A stretch of DNA of 64,000 bases, taken from assembly GCF_019393635.1 (NCBI RefSeq), contig NC_057862.1:262832441-262896440 (forward strand), given 5' to 3'. Below are positions 35,935 through 49,009 of this stretch, piece after piece; position 1 is the stretch's first letter; the number at the start of each line of letters is the position of its first letter. The DNA comes from Dromiciops gliroides. Its lineage: Eukaryota > Chordata > Mammalia > Microbiotheria > Microbiotheriidae. The notes under the pieces were generated by a model that was not told where the DNA came from, searched no databases, and saw only the letters and a list, made by a program, of their open reading frames with translations. The translations under genes were made by a program, and so were the position numbers.

Positions 35935-36260
35935 CCCTCCCTCCTCTATGCAGTTCTGTGCTCCGTGAGCGCGCCTGTGTGTATGAGTGTATGTGAGAGT
36001 GTGTGCGCGCGCCCCTGTGTATGTGTATGTGCATGTGAGTGTGTGTGTGTGTGTGCGTGCGTGCGTGTGAGTGTGCTTGTGCAGCCGCCCTTCTTGGCCT
36101 GCTCCCTAGATGCTGAACCGCTCGTTTCCTTGGGGCTATCTGTCCGGATTACCACCCAACCCAACCTGAAGGCAGCAGAGGCGGCAGCAGGCGGCTGCTG
36201 CAGCGGCGGGCGTCGGCGGCAGAGACAGCTGCAGTCCTTTCCCTTCCTTAGGATGCGGGT
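35935..36260 (+). promoter_or_regulatory. CpG-rich block, probable promoter/5'UTR
   Basis: The only sizeable stretch of the window dense in CpG. It has runs of GCGCGC, a (TG/CG)n tract at about 35966-36075 and a GC-rich GGC/GCA-repeat segment at about 36170-36235. It directly precedes the candidate first exon, and most of the surrounding window is CpG-depleted. No clear TATA box; a CpG-island promoter is inferred. Confidence 0.5.
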
Positions 36261-36400
36261 GCTGAGCTATGGCAAAGGACAGAGGATTGACCAGCAATAC
36301 CCGAGGAAAACGCTGAAAACCACCTGGAACCACCTTGCTGTTATTGTACCCAAGGAAAGAAAGTACTATTACGATCCTCTTTCCCCCCTAGAGGCACCAG
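36253..36400 (+). CDS. Candidate first coding exon of an unidentified gene
   Basis: An ATG at 36253, within the CpG-rich block, opens 49 codons that end in 'SPLEAPG' (the last codon is split). A good splice donor, ACCAG|gtaata, follows at 36401, leaving phase 1. The peptide is hydrophilic and basic ('RKTLKTTWNHLAV', 'PKERKYYYDPLSP'), with no signal peptide, transmembrane segment or recognised domain. The same frame is open upstream to about 35893, but that part is low-complexity (TG)n-derived sequence and unlikely to be coding, so the start at 36253 is a choice. I could not name the gene. Alternatives are an upstream ORF or a non-coding 5' exon. Its support is composition and location, plus the donor. 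Confidence 0.4.
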
Positions 36401-38424
36401 GTAATAAGAAAACCACTACCTTTACCCATTTTCCCTTATGATTTTATTTCCAGTGTCTTATCTGCATTGCAGGCTACTTTATTTATTAATGTTTTGAGAT
36501 TTGTTAGGAATGGTTGGGATGTTCAAGGGAGCCTGATTTATTATGTACCAATACAATAATTTCTGTTACACAGAAAATCAATCTATACATGAACACTTAA
36601 CCTATCTGCGAAAGCAAAGGGAAGACGGTTAAGCTCCACCCTAAATGCTGTTTTAGAGAACTAAGCATGTTGAACCTGCAAAAGATTAAAATAGGGTGCT
36701 TTGATTCAGGGTAAGTGAATTCGATTATGGAGATATGGATGCCATGACCAGTTTGTTAACAAAGATATATAGATGGGGACAGCATCAATGAGGTGTTTGA
36801 TTTCTGCCCTATTTCTGCCAATAACCCTTTAACACTTAGCTACCTCTGGTGCCAGGTGGGAGGTATGTGTGTCTTTCTGTGTATGTGTGTATGCTGAAGA
36901 GCTGGATAAGATCTCCTATTAGTTGAAAATCATCTGAACATTTTGATTTGAAACTGAATTTTAATGTAACTTGTTTTTCATGGAAGGGTACTAGAATTTA
37001 AAAATAGGATTTATGTGGTATGGATGAGTTATATACTGAAAGAAGACATATATTTATACATGCGGTTTTAGTCTACACCTTTCCTCTCAATTAGTATTAG
37101 AGTAACAGATTTGGTAATGGACAAAAACTATGTTTTTATTTTGATGGCTCAACGCACCTAATGATTTTTATAGAGCAGGTAGGTTTTGCTGACATAGGAT
37201 TAACATGTTGTGTCTAGGGCTGGCAGAGGTGGATTGGTATTTGTTGATTTGCAAAAATCCCTTCCCTCTTATTTTCCATATTTTGTCCCCATCCTCCTCC
37301 ATTCCATTCTCTTCCCCCTTCCCCCACCCTCCCAGGCAGGCTCCACCTGAAAATCTCACCAGCTCCTTTTGGGCAATAGGATTACTAAGATAAAGCACTT
37401 CAAAAGTAGCCTCATCAATGTTTTATTCAGTAGTGAAGACGATCATCTAAATAATTCAGCAGAGTAATATTCATTTGTCTCTATCTCCAAGCTGGCTGAC
37501 TAACTAGAGCAAAAGATCTGGCCAGGCCTATTCAGAGCTCTTTGCTGTGGATAGAGTTGTGTCTTGAACTGCTCCTCTGCTTTTCCTTTTGTTAAAGCCT
37601 CTGCTCAGGCATAGTGGTGGCAGCCTATATTCACCGAGCATGCTGTGTTTTTTATAGATAATCCATACGATGGCATTTACAGACTATGGAATGGTTACTG
37701 CCTTTAGTGCTGCTGTGGATCTTGTTTCCATTGGGTTGCTGCTGTAGCTCTCATAGATTGGTGGTGCTATAGTGCTATTTATGCAATTTTCCTTGGGGAT
37801 GGGGTTTTGTTGCTACCTTTGTGGTTCTGACAACTTTCTAAGGCTGTAGAACTCAGCAGGTTCTCTGGCAAACTGCAAGGCTTATCATGGCTAACATGCC
37901 AGATTCCAAGAAGAAAAGGAAGGGTACAGTTTCCTTCTCGCAGCTGTGTCTTGTATTCTTCTCCAAGGTTCTACAGTTTCCCTGTCTTCCTTCTCTTTTC
38001 CTTTAAACATGATTATTTAAGAAACTGGAGCAAAAACTTGTTACACTACTTTCTGAATCCTCAGTTACCATAATTTTAAAGACTCAAAACCTGAAGTAGA
38101 GACCATATTGCTGGATTTCTACTGCTTCTTCCTTATTTTCTTTTAGAGTGTCTCTGGTTACTTATATTTTTCTCTTCATCTGGGATAATTCATTAAATCT
38201 TTCCTTCCTATACTATAATAAGCAGAAATGATGACCCGTCCTACATTAAGGTTTGATTTTTAATTTCTTCCCTAGTCCATTGAAAGGGATAACTGGCAGA
38301 AGGAACTTGAGGTGATTTTCTTCAAAAGAAAAGGAGGATTTTCTGATTACAATAGTGCTGTGCTCTGAAGGGAAAATAGAGAGAAAAGTGGGATGCACCA
38401 AGAAATTTCATAGGACTTTTGAAT
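36401..38424. other. Probable intron, unique sequence
   Basis: Follows the splice donor at 36401. No further exon or repeat recognised. Confidence 0.4.
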
Positions 38425-38600
38425 ATTCTAATAGGCCTTAGAGGGTCATCTGGTCCAACTTTCTCATTTTGCAGATGAGGAAAGTATGGCCCAGAGTCTC
38501 CAAGGTCATAAGTAGAAAAGCTGCAATTTTACTGCAATTAAAAAAATCCAAACCTGGCTTTACTAGATCTCTGACTCCATGACAAATGTTATTTCCTCTA
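38425..38600 (+). repeat. Ancient mammalian repeat fragment
   Basis: 'agggtcatctggtccaact' followed by 'cattttgcagatgaggaaa' is a common old mammalian repeat motif. Family not assigned. Confidence 0.45.
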
Positions 38601-39320
38601 TATTATACTTCTTAACATAGAAAATCAGAATATATCTATAACCTCCAAATTAGTCACAACAGATAATAGGATCAGAAAGAACAGATTTTATATCCTGGAA
38701 AACTGACCAGTCCATCTGGAAAACAGGGTGAAAAAAATATATATGCTCAATCTCTGCCAAAGTCTCTCTGTAGTGTCTCTAAAGAAAGAGGATTTCTTAT
38801 TTGGATATATACAAACTTGGAACATAGTTTTACTGATTTACTTTGCATTTGCCTTCTAAGCATTTTTGACTTCCATCATACAGATTAATTTTTTCATTGT
38901 AATTTCCATCTAACTACACTGCTGTTGTCTAGAGATTGAAGGAATTCTAGGTAGTCATGCTCAGAAGCCTAAGCAGCATAACACCAGATTATCTTATTCT
39001 GAGTGGATAGATGTATTTGGATGTCATTTACTGATGCATATTGAAGTCTGGAGTCATGGGCATTGAAATCTTGAAGTCATGAGTCTTAAGGACTTTTTTC
39101 AGGAATGGTTCCACTGTACCCTACTCAACCAGTGGGAGATGACAAAAAGCATACACATATACATAAAAATACATGTGTGGTGTATACACACATATATGTG
39201 TTATATGTAGGTCTATTTTTACTTCTTCTTGCTCCATTTGATGCCATGGTATCTTGAATCTCAATTGAATCTTCCATGGTTTATAGTGGTCAGAAGAGTA
39301 TTTATAGGAGAGTGTATATA

Positions 39321-39357
<37 letters not shown>

Positions 39358-41005
39358 CATTTACATATGGATACATTTGTTTACATATACAAATCATTCC
39401 ATATAAATTCTGGCCACCATTCCCCATTAGAAGTTGGACTTAGCACCTGATAACACCCTGATAACACCTAAATCCAGGTCTTCAGTTTATTTCCTCGCTC
39501 TCTCCATACCACAGAGTGCATATATTATACATCTTTCTTTCCAGAGAGGTTATGTATTTACTTGTCACATTAGAACGTGAGCTCCTTGAGATTTACCTGT
39601 CATGCTTGCTTGTGCAGTACATGTTCTGGGACTATTATCCCAATTCCAAGTCTAACTGGTAGAAGGGATCCCAGGTCATAGCTGCTACTTCTTCCCTCAG
39701 GATTCTAGAGGACAATGAAGGACTGGTTTTTTGTTTGTTTTCTTTTATTTTTTCCCTTTCTAATACTGTAGCTTATGAGCCCTCATTGTTGTGCTTCCTC
39801 TCATGATTATCAGTCAATATCAATTAGTTAACCCAACTTAATTTGTTTTTATAAAGGGATATTTTACTAAGATGCTGTATGAATAGTTTAATAGTATATC
39901 TTTCCTAAAGTCTAACTCACTCTCTCAGAAATACATAAAGTGTCCAGGGGAAAATGCTAAGGGGTCACACCACTGAGCTTGCTGCAATGTCTTTCTTTCC
40001 CTTTGTGAGATACTCACGAATGTCCCCTGGGCAAGGCTATTATTTACTCGTAGGCTCCTTAAAACTGCCTTTTACTCATGTGTCTAGTTTGTCTTTAGCA
40101 AATACTTCCACCAGTTGCTGATGTTCCGGCTACATTATTAGGAGTCCATTAAACAGTCTAAATCTTTAAAACTTCCAAAGGTAACAAGCATTCATTTGGT
40201 CAAGGGGTACATAGAAAACTGAAGCTCCTCCCCTTTCCTCCAAGGCAGTTTCCTCTGGGATGACTGTTTTTCCTTTCCACTGACAGACACTTGAATATTT
40301 GAGTTTGGAACTGTCACTATTTTATTCAAAACTCATAGGATATGAATAAGTTTCTTCAGCACATTTCTTGATGCATTTGGTTGAAATATATTTGATTTGA
40401 TTGATTAATTAAATGGAGATGTCTAGGTCTTGTTCACAATTAATACATATTTCTTATTGATTCTTTTGAGATGGTATCACCTTATAAAGGTATGAGGTCT
40501 AGAGTATTTTATAAGTTACTTTATGTTGGGGTGGAGTGATTGAATGACTCCATTGATTCCCATCCTTATTCTTATATTTGCATCCCTAGTCTTTAGTACA
40601 TAAGAAGAACTTAGCAAATTATCTATATCTACATGTACATCTCTATATAAATACATATACATGTGTATATACCTACATTATGAAGCAATTAAGAAGTGCT
40701 TACAGTATGGTATACATGTGAAAAATGACTTCTCTTTTCTCATGTAAACCCCCTGTTGACATCCTGCTGCTTGAAGGACTTTTGACTTGATAGTTTGCTG
40801 AGTTTCCTAGTTGTTTTCTGTTCTTGTTGCTGTGGCTTTTGTTATTATGTGGTTAGAATAAGTAATATGGAAATAGTAGTAAGCAAACCATATGCTAAAA
40901 CCAATCATTGTTCTTAGGGTAGTTTACACTGTAAGCTACTAGTTTATTATAAATAGTATATATTACAAAATTTGCTAACTATAATAACTTTGGCCTTTTT
41001 TGAAA
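38601..41005. other. Unique sequence with TA microsatellite
   Basis: A TA run lies at about 39321-39353. Otherwise no feature recognised. Confidence 0.45.
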
Positions 41006-41019
41006 GTAGCAGAAATAAT

Positions 41020-41143
41020 AAAGCACAGGCCCTGGATTCAGAGGACCTGAGTTCAAACCTGGCCTCAGACACTTGGAACTTACTAGCTGTGTGACCCTGG
41101 GCAAGTCACTTAACCCTCATGACCCTGCCCCCCTCCCCCCAAA
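41020..41143 (+). mobile_element. 5'-truncated CORE-SINE, plus
   Basis: Begins within the head ('aagcacaggccctggattca'). Flanks gtagcagaaataa and gtaccagaaataa indicate a target duplication, so truncation occurred at insertion. Confidence 0.85.
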
Positions 41144-41368
41144 AAAACCAGTACCAGAAATAACTTTTGAGCTCATTTCAATGTTTTCTTTTCATTTTCT
41201 CTTTGGGTCAAAATGCAATGTATTTTTATTAGTCTTGTAAATTTTATACATGGTATAATAATTTTCAAGTCAAGTGTTTTATTGGTTAGTAAAACTTAAA
41301 AATATAATCATTAATCCTGATATAATATAATGAATATAATTTCTTTTGCTAAATCATGCCCTAGCAAA

Positions 41369-41570
41369 GACAGAGTGGATAGAAAGTTGACTTTGAAGCA
41401 TGGAACACCTGGGTTCAAGTCCTGTATCTGACATATACTGTATATGTGACTTGCCCCAGATCAGTTAATTTCTTAGTGCTTTAAAACTAAGTCACAGAAA
41501 AGGTGTCAATCTGAATTAATATAGAGATTTGGGTTTCCCAATACAATGAAATCACAGGTCTTGTTACTAT
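41369..41570 (+). mobile_element. THER1/MIR-type SINE, plus
   Basis: Head 'agagtggatagaaagttga', B-box 'gggttcaagtcctg', then the marsupial 3' part 'gtcacagaaaaggtg' ending near 'caatgaaatcacaggtc'. Confidence 0.7.
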
Positions 41571-41946
41571 CATTATTCATTGACAGGCATGTCCATCACT
41601 TATTTGGAAGAATCCAAATGTGTGACAATTCTATATTTTTAGATTTCTTTAGCTTATACTTTTCTTCACATTTGTGCCATTTCCAATAATTAAAGATAGG
41701 AAACCTCATTAGATTTCAAACCGAAAGTTTCTAGTTGTTTACCTATGGGTAAGTTATGTCATCTCTTTGATCCTCAGTTTCTTTTTCCCCAGAGATAATA
41801 CAAAAATGTGGAGTGGTGAAATAAGGACAAGCCTCAGTATCAGGAAGGTTCAAGTCCTGTTGGCACACATATTGACTGTGAAGCATTTTAGTCAAGAAAC
41901 CACTCAACCTTTCACTGTCCAAGGCAATTTTTACAAACTCTGGCTT

Positions 41947-42118
41947 GGGGGCAGCTAGGTGGTGCAGTGGATAGAGCACCAGCCCTGGAGTCAGGAGGAC
42001 CTGAGTTCAAATTCGGCCTCAGACACTTGGCACTTACTAGCTGTGTGATCCTGGGCAAGTCACTTAACCCCAATTGCCTCACCCAAAACCCAACCCCCCC
42101 CCAAAACCCCCCCAAAAC
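41947..42118 (+). mobile_element. CORE-SINE, plus
   Basis: Complete head and core, ending 'ccccaattgcctcaccc' (the second 3' subtype in the window) with a C/A-rich tail. Confidence 0.88.
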
Positions 42119-42312
42119 CTTACAGTTTGCAGAACAGTTACCAGGCTGCAGGGGTAAAGGGGATTTCCTACCATGAAAAACTCCTCCTCCTCCTTCTCAA
42201 GTCACATTTATAGAGTACTTTAGAGTTAGTTTTGCAAACTCTATAGTACTTTAACTATAGAGTTTTCCTCTTAACAGCCTAGGTATGACATGTGCTCATT
42301 GTACTTACTATT

Positions 42313-42456
42313 TTTTTTTTTGGCAGGGCAATGAGGGTTAAGTGACTTGCCCAGGGTCACACAGCTAGTAAGTGTCAAGTGTCCGAGGCTAGATTTGAAC
42401 TCAGATACTCCTGAATCCAGGGCCAGTGCTTTACCACTGTGCCATCTAGCTGCTCC
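42313..42456 (-). mobile_element. CORE-SINE, minus
   Basis: Target duplication tgtacttactattt at 42299-42312 and 42457-42470. Confidence 0.92.
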
Positions 42457-42794
42457 TGTACTTACTATTTAAAGTTGTTGGGAATGTATTTTGCAAGTCT
42501 TAAAGTGTTACATATAAATTTTGCTAGGAAATATTTTACTTAGAGTTTTTGATGCTAATTGGGATAGATAACATATTTCCCCCCTAATTTCTCTGGCATA
42601 TTCATAATCTCAAAATTGGTGTGTTATGATCTAGCTCCCAGGTCTGTCACTTAAGTTTGCATGTTTTCACATAGTTGTTTGCTATTGCTTCTTTGTATTT
42701 TTCATTATTTCTTAATCCTATTCCTTTTTCATGTACTTAATTATTATTTAATTTATTTATCTGATTTTATATTTTGTTTAAATTCTTATTTTAT

Positions 42795-42985
42795 GGTACA
42801 AAGGACAGTATCATGGAACAGGAGAAAGGGTAGTAGAGTCAGGGGAACCATGTTAAAAAACCTCACCTTTGTGATCCTGGAAAAGGCATACTTACTTGTC
42901 TTTATGATCCTGAACAAATCACTTAACCTGTTGACCTCAGTTTCTTCATTTGTAAATGAAAGAGTTGGATAAAATTTGTAATTCT
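42795..42985 (+). mobile_element. Old MIR-type SINE, plus
   Basis: 'gtagagtcaggggaac', 'gatcctgaacaaatcacttaacctg' and 'tcagtttcttcatttgtaaa' follow the MIR core and 3' order. Highly diverged. Confidence 0.6.
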
Positions 42986-43449
42986 ATAATTTTCTTAGCT
43001 TTGCCAATTCTTTCTTACTTTGTTTGAAGGTGGAATTTAACTATTTGAAGATGTGCTATGAAGATAGGTATGTTGTTTACTTCCATTTTCCATTTTCAAT
43101 CTTTCTATTATTTTTGCTGATTTAATTGCTTTATAGTATTTGAAAATTTTATCAGCACTTTGCCATTTCATTTGGTATTTATTTTCTTGTGTGCCGCTTT
43201 ATAAGATTCTTTTTTCTTTGGAGTTTCTGTTGTTGGTGGTGGCGGTAGTGGTGGTAAAGTATCTGTGGAGCCAGGGTCATTTCTATTCTCTTAATTTTGA
43301 TTTTTGGATGATATTTTGGATGTTTCTTTTTTTTAAAAAAGAAATGTGTACCATCATAAGATAGTAGTTTAATATAACTATAACCAGATATAGATGAATA
43401 AAGTTTATTTCTACCACAGCTTTTTTCATTAGGTATGATTTTTCACCAG

Positions 43450-44640
43450 TTAGTCAATAAATATTTATTAAGTGCCTACTACTTAACACTAAGGATAAGA
43501 GGAAAGACAAGGAAGTCCCTGTTCTCAAGAAGCTCACAGTTTAATGGGAGAGAGAAATGAAAACATCTGTGTACAAATAAGATATACATACATGTGGTAT
43601 GTTGATAAATTAGAAATAATTAACAGAAAGAGGACACTAGCATTAAGGAGTATTGGGAAGAACTTTTTTCAGAAGATGGGACCCTAGGGAGCCAGGAGGT
43701 AGAAAGATAGAGCATTCCATACATGAAGGATAGCCAGTGAAGATGCCTGGAGTCAGAAGACAGAGTCTTATTTGAGGAATAGCGAGGAGGCCAATGACAC
43801 ATGGTGGGAAGTTAAGGTGTAAGAAGATTGGAAAGGGGTAGGGGGAAGTTTATGAAGGATTTCGAATGCCAGAAAGAAGATTTAAGATAGTATATTTCAT
43901 CCTGGATGTGAGGGAGAGAAATTGGAGTTGACTGAATAAGAGAAGTGTCATGGTAAGATCTGAAATTTACAAAGATTCTTTTGACAGCTGAGTGGAGGGT
44001 GGAAGGGAATGGGGAGGGACTTGTGGCAGGCAGATCAATCAGGAGGTTATTTCAATAATCCAGGTATAAAGTGATAAGGGTCTGTACCAGTATAATTTTT
44101 TCCTTTTCTTTTCAAGAGGTGTTATGAAAGTAAAATCAAGACAACTTGGCAAACAGATTGAATATAAAGGGTAAGAAAGAGTAAGGAATCAAGGATGACA
44201 CTTAGATTGTGAGTTTGATGACTGGGAGGATAGTAGGATCCTTCACTGGAATTAGGAAGTTAGGGAGAGGGAAGGGCTTGGGGGAAAAGATTGGTTCAGT
44301 TTTGGAGATTTTGATGTTTATAGGGCAGTAAGTTCAAGATGTACAACAGGCACCTGGAGATATAATATTCCAGTCTTACATCTATAGAGATTAGGGCTAG
44401 ATAAGTGGATTTGAGAATCATCAGCATAAAGATTATAATTCAATCCACGGAAGTTGATAGGATCACTAAGTGAAATTGTGATCTGATTGAAGATACAGCA
44501 AAGAAGACTGAGAATGATCAGTCAAATAAGTAAGAGGAAAACTAAGAGTAAATACTGTCTCAAAAAGCTAGAGAAAAGAGAATATCCAGGAGAAGATGAT
44601 AATGGACAGTGGTAAAATGAGAATTAAAAAAAGACCAGTA
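43450..44640 (+). repeat. 1.2-kb ancient interspersed repeat
   Basis: Purine-rich sequence with phrases I recall as recurring in therian genomes: 'ataaatatttattaagtgcc', 'agagcattcca', 'agccagtgaagatgcc', 'aaggtgtaagaagattgga', 'caataatccagg' and 'agaatcatcagcataaag'. It has no coding potential. The class is not certain. Confidence 0.5.
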
Positions 44641-44679
44641 AGTGATTATTATTGGATTATTGGAGAGAGCAGTTTTTAT

Positions 44680-45470
44680 TGAATATATTATCCCCATTTA
44701 AAGAATATAAACAGTTTATCCTTGTTTGGTCCCTTATGATTGCTTTTTTCTTGATTTTTCTTGTTTCCTGTGTTTGAACATCAGAAATTTTATGCACCTG
44801 TGTTATTTTCGTCATTAATGCTTGGAAGTGCTCTATTCCATCAATGATCCATTTTTGTTGAGTCATTTTTTAAAACTATAAGCCCTTTCATTCTGAAATA
44901 TCATATTCCAAGCTCTCCAAATGTTTTACTAATGGCTGCTAAATCCTGTATGATATTGACTATGGCTGTTTGGTATTTTAATTTATTCTTTCTGGTTGCT
45001 TGAAGTATTTATTCCCTGACTTAGAAAGTGGGTTTTGCTATTATATTCCTGAGAATTTCCATTTTGGAGTTTCCTTCAGGAGGTGATTGGTAGGTAGATT
45101 TTTTTCTATTTCCATTTTTTACCCTTTGGTTTTAAGAGATATTGGCAGTTTTCTTTTAAGATTTCTTTAAATATTTTGTCCCTTCTTTTGGTCATGGTAT
45201 TTTTGGTCATGATAGTCTGATGACATTTAAGTTTTATTTTCTTAAATTTGCTTTCTAGATCACTTGTTTTTGCTATGAGATACCTTTGCCTCATGCCATC
45301 ATTGATTTCTATTTGGTCAATTCTAATATTTAGGGAGTTTGTTTCTTGCCCAAGATTTTGTACCTCTTATGTTAAGCCGTTAATTTCCTGTTAATTCTTT
45401 CTTTCGTAGGTCCCATTTCTTTAAAATATATTATATATTATTTCTTTATTTCTTTATTTGTTTTTGTTTT
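44680..45470 (-). mobile_element. Old L1 ORF1 segment, minus
   Basis: Diverged ORF1 homologue. It holds the 'tccttcaggaggtgattgg' block and the RRM region, corresponding to 14560-15000 of the half-L1. Its 5' continuation is plausibly at 53225-54355, after the younger insertions between them. Confidence 0.6.
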
Positions 45471-45606
45471 TGTGGGGCAACGGCAGTTAAGTGACATGCC
45501 CAGGGTCACACAGCTAGTAAGTGTCAAGTGTCTGAGGCCGGACTTGAACTGAGGTACTCTTAAATCCAGGGCTGGTGCTTTATCCACTGCACCACCTAGC
45601 TTCCCC
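45471..45606 (-). mobile_element. CORE-SINE, minus
   Basis: Complete core and head ending 'ccacctagcttcccc', sitting between the old L1 and the next L1 3' end. Confidence 0.85.
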
Positions 45607-45611
45607 CTATA

Positions 45612-46768
45612 TTGTTTATTTTTAATATTCTTTTTAAAAAATATTTTGAATTCTGAATTCCCTCACTCTCACCTCTCCCCCTCATTGAGAAGGCAAAAAA
45701 TGTGATATCAGTTATACATGTGAAATCATGCAAAACATATTTCCATATTTTTGATGTTGCATCAAAGCAAGGAAAATTAAAAAAGTAAAAAAATATGTTT
45801 TGATCTGTACTCAGGACCATCAATTCTCTCTCTGGAGATGATAGCATTTTTCATCCTAAGCCCTTGGATCACTGTATTGATCAGAGTAACTAAGTCATTC
45901 ATAGTTGATCATGATATAATATTATTGTCAGTGTGTACAGTATTCTTGTTCTGCTTACTTCACTTTGCATCAGTTCATATAAGTTCATATAAATCTTCCT
46001 AGGTTTTTCTGAAACCATTCCCCTCATCATTTCTTATAGCACAATAGTGTTCTATCACAATCATATACAACAGCTTATTCAGCCATTCCCCAGTTGATGG
46101 ATGTTCCCTCAATTTCTAATTCTTTGCCATCAAAAAGAGCTGTTAAAAATAGTTTTGTACATATAAGTCCTTTTCTCTCTTTGGTGTACAGACATAGTAG
46201 TGCTATCACTGGGTCAAAGGTTATGTACAGTTCTAAATTGTTCTCCAGAATGGTTGAACAAGTTCACAACTCCACCAGCAATACATTGGTGTCACAATTT
46301 TTCCACATCACTTCCAATATTTGTCATTTTCCTTTTTAGTTATGTTTGCCAATCTGATAGGTATGAGGCAGCACCTCAGAGTTGTTTAAATTTGCATTTT
46401 CCTAATCAATAGTGATTTTTTTCACTTCAGTATAGCTGGCCTGTTTAAATCCTTTGATGATTCGTCAATTGGGGAATGATTTGTATTTTTATAAATTTGA
46501 GTCTGCTCCCTATATATTTGAGAAATGAAATTTTTATCAGACAAATTTGCTGTAAATTTTTCTTCAGTTTCCAGCTTTCCTTCTACTCTTAACTGCTCTG
46601 ATTTCATTTGTACAAAATCTTTTTAATTTCATGCAATCAAAACAATCCATTTTTCTTCCCATGATCCTCTCTATCTCTTGTTTGGTCATAATTATCTTAT
46701 TTATAGATCTGACAGGTAACATTTGGTCTCATTTCTTTTCCATGTTTGTCCTATATCTTTGTCTTTTC
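45612..46768 (-). mobile_element. L1 3' end and ORF2 C-terminus, minus
   Basis: 3'UTR from 45612, then the last third of ORF2 to about 46768 ('ttcatttgtacaaaatcttt', 'tccctatatatttgagaaatg'). Cut where the next L1 begins with its poly(A) at 46770. Confidence 0.8.
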
Positions 46769-48695
46769 ATTTTTTTATCATAATAGTATTTTATTATTTT
46801 CTAGTTACATGTAGAAATAGTTTTCAACATTTGTTTTGTAAGATTTCTCATTCCAAATTTTTCTCCCTCCCTCCCTTCCCTCCCCCTTCCCAAGACAACA
46901 AGCAATCTGATATAGGTTATATATGTACAATCACAATAAACATATTTCTGCATTAGTCATATTGTGAAAGAAGAATCAGAACAAAAGGGAAAAACCTCAA
47001 AAAACAAAAAAAGTAGAAACAGTATAGTTCAATATGAATCTAGATTCTACAGTTCTTTTTTCTGGATTTTGAGAACATTTTCCATCATGAGTCCTTTGGA
47101 ATTATCTTGGACCATTGCTTTGCTGAGAAGAGCCAAGTCTATCACAATTAATCATCACATAACATTGTTGATACTGTGTATAATGTTCTCCTGGTTCTGC
47201 TCATTTCACTCATCATCAGTTCATGTAAGTCCTTCCAGATTTCTCTGAAATCCACCTGCTCATTATTTCTTATATCATAATAGTATTCTATTTCATTCAT
47301 ACACCACAACATTTTTAGCCATTCCCAATTGATGGGCATCCCCTCAATTTCCAATTCTTTGCCCCCACAAAAAGAGCAGTTATAAATATTTTTGCACATG
47401 TGGGTCCTTTTCAATGATCTCCTTGGGATAAAGACCAATGAGTGGTATTGCTGGGTCTAAGGGTATGCACAGTTTTATAGCCCTTTGAGCATAGTTCCAA
47501 ATGACTCTCCAGAATGGCTGGATGAGTTCACAGCTCCACCAACAATGCATTAGTGTTCTAATTTTTCCACAACTTCACTAACATTCATTATTTTCCTTTT
47601 TTGTCATATTAGCCAATCTGATAGCTGTGAGCTGGTACCTCAGAATTGTTTTAATGTGCATTTCTTTAATCAATAATGATTTAGAGCATTTTTTCATATG
47701 GCAATGGATAGCTTTGATTTCTTCATCTGAAAACTGCCTGTTTATATACTTTGACAATTTCTCAATTGGGGAATGACTTACAGTCTTATAAATTTGATTT
47801 AGTTCCCTATATATTTTAGAAATGAGGCCTTTATCAGAAACACTGACTGTAAAACTTTGTTTCACAACTTTCTGTCTCCCTTCTAATCTTGGCTGCATTG
47901 CTTCTGTTTCTACATAAACTTTTTAATTTGATGTAATAAAATATCCATTTTGCATTTCATAATATCCTCTATCTCTTGTTTCTTCATAAATTGTTCTCCT
48001 CTCCATGAGCTGAGAGGTAAACTATTCTTTCCTCTCCTAATTTACCTATAGTATCACCCTTTATGTCTAAATCATGTATTAATTTTGACCTTATTTTGGT
48101 ATACAGTGTAAGATGTTGGTTTCTGTCTAGTTTTAGCCATACTATCTTCCAGTTTTCCCAGCAGTTTTTCTTAAATACTGAGTTCCTATTCCAGAAGCTG
48201 GAGTCTTTGAGTTTATCAAATGGTAGATTACTGTAGTCATTTACTACTATATGTCCTGTGCCTAACCTATTCCATTAGTCCACCACTCTATTTCTTAGCC
48301 AGTACCAAATAGTTTTGATGATTGCCACTTTATAGTATAGCTTCAGATTTGGTATGGCTAGCCCACCTTTATGTGCATTTTTTTTATAGTTCCCTTGATA
48401 TACTTGACCTTTTAGTCTTCTAGATGAATTTTGTTATTATTTCTTCTAGAACTATAAAACAATTTTTAGGTAGTCTGATTAATATGGCACTGAATGAGTA
48501 AATTAATTTAGGTAGAATTGTCATTTTTATTATATTAGCTCGACCTATCCATGGGTAATTGATATTTTTACAGTTATTTAGATCTGATTTTATTTGTGTG
48601 AAAAGCATTTTGTAATTGCATTCATAGAGTTCCTGGGTTTTTGTTGGCAGGTACACTCCTAAGTATTTTATATTATCTACAGATACTCCTCCTCC

Positions 48696-48830
48696 TCTTC
48701 TTTCTCTTTCTGAGGATTAAGTGACTTGCCCAGTGTTACACAGCTAGTAAGTCAAGTGTCTGAGATCAGATTTGAACTCAGGTCCTCCTGAATCCAGGGC
48801 CAGTGTTTTATCCACTGTGCCTCCTATCTA
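48696..48830 (-). mobile_element. CORE-SINE, minus, in L1 ORF2
   Basis: Slightly decayed SINE ('gactcaggtcctcctgaatcc' type core). L1 sequence 'tatctaca' is duplicated around it in altered form. Confidence 0.82.
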
Positions 48831-49009
48831 TAGTTACTTTATTTTGTTTGTTTGTTTTTCTGTTTTTGCTTTTGTGGGGCAGTGAAGGTTAAGTCACTTG
48901 CCCAGGGTCACACAGCTAATAAGTGTCAAGTGTCTAAGGCTGGATTTGAACTCAAGTCCTTCTGAATCCAGGGTTGGTGCTTTATCCACTGTGCCACCTA
49001 GCTGCCCCT
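48831..49009 (-). mobile_element. CORE-SINE, minus, adjacent to previous
   Basis: Second complete SINE immediately to the right. L1 sequence tatagttacttta and its counterpart ctacagtgacttta flank it, suggesting a separate insertion a few bases from the first. Confidence 0.85.

Noticed and set aside
35893..36441. 182-codon plus frame spanning the CpG block as a complete gene
   Set aside because: The first 120 codons translate (TG/CG)n and GGC/GCA-repeat sequence, and the last part runs past a good splice donor at 36401. Only 36253-36400 is kept as a candidate exon.
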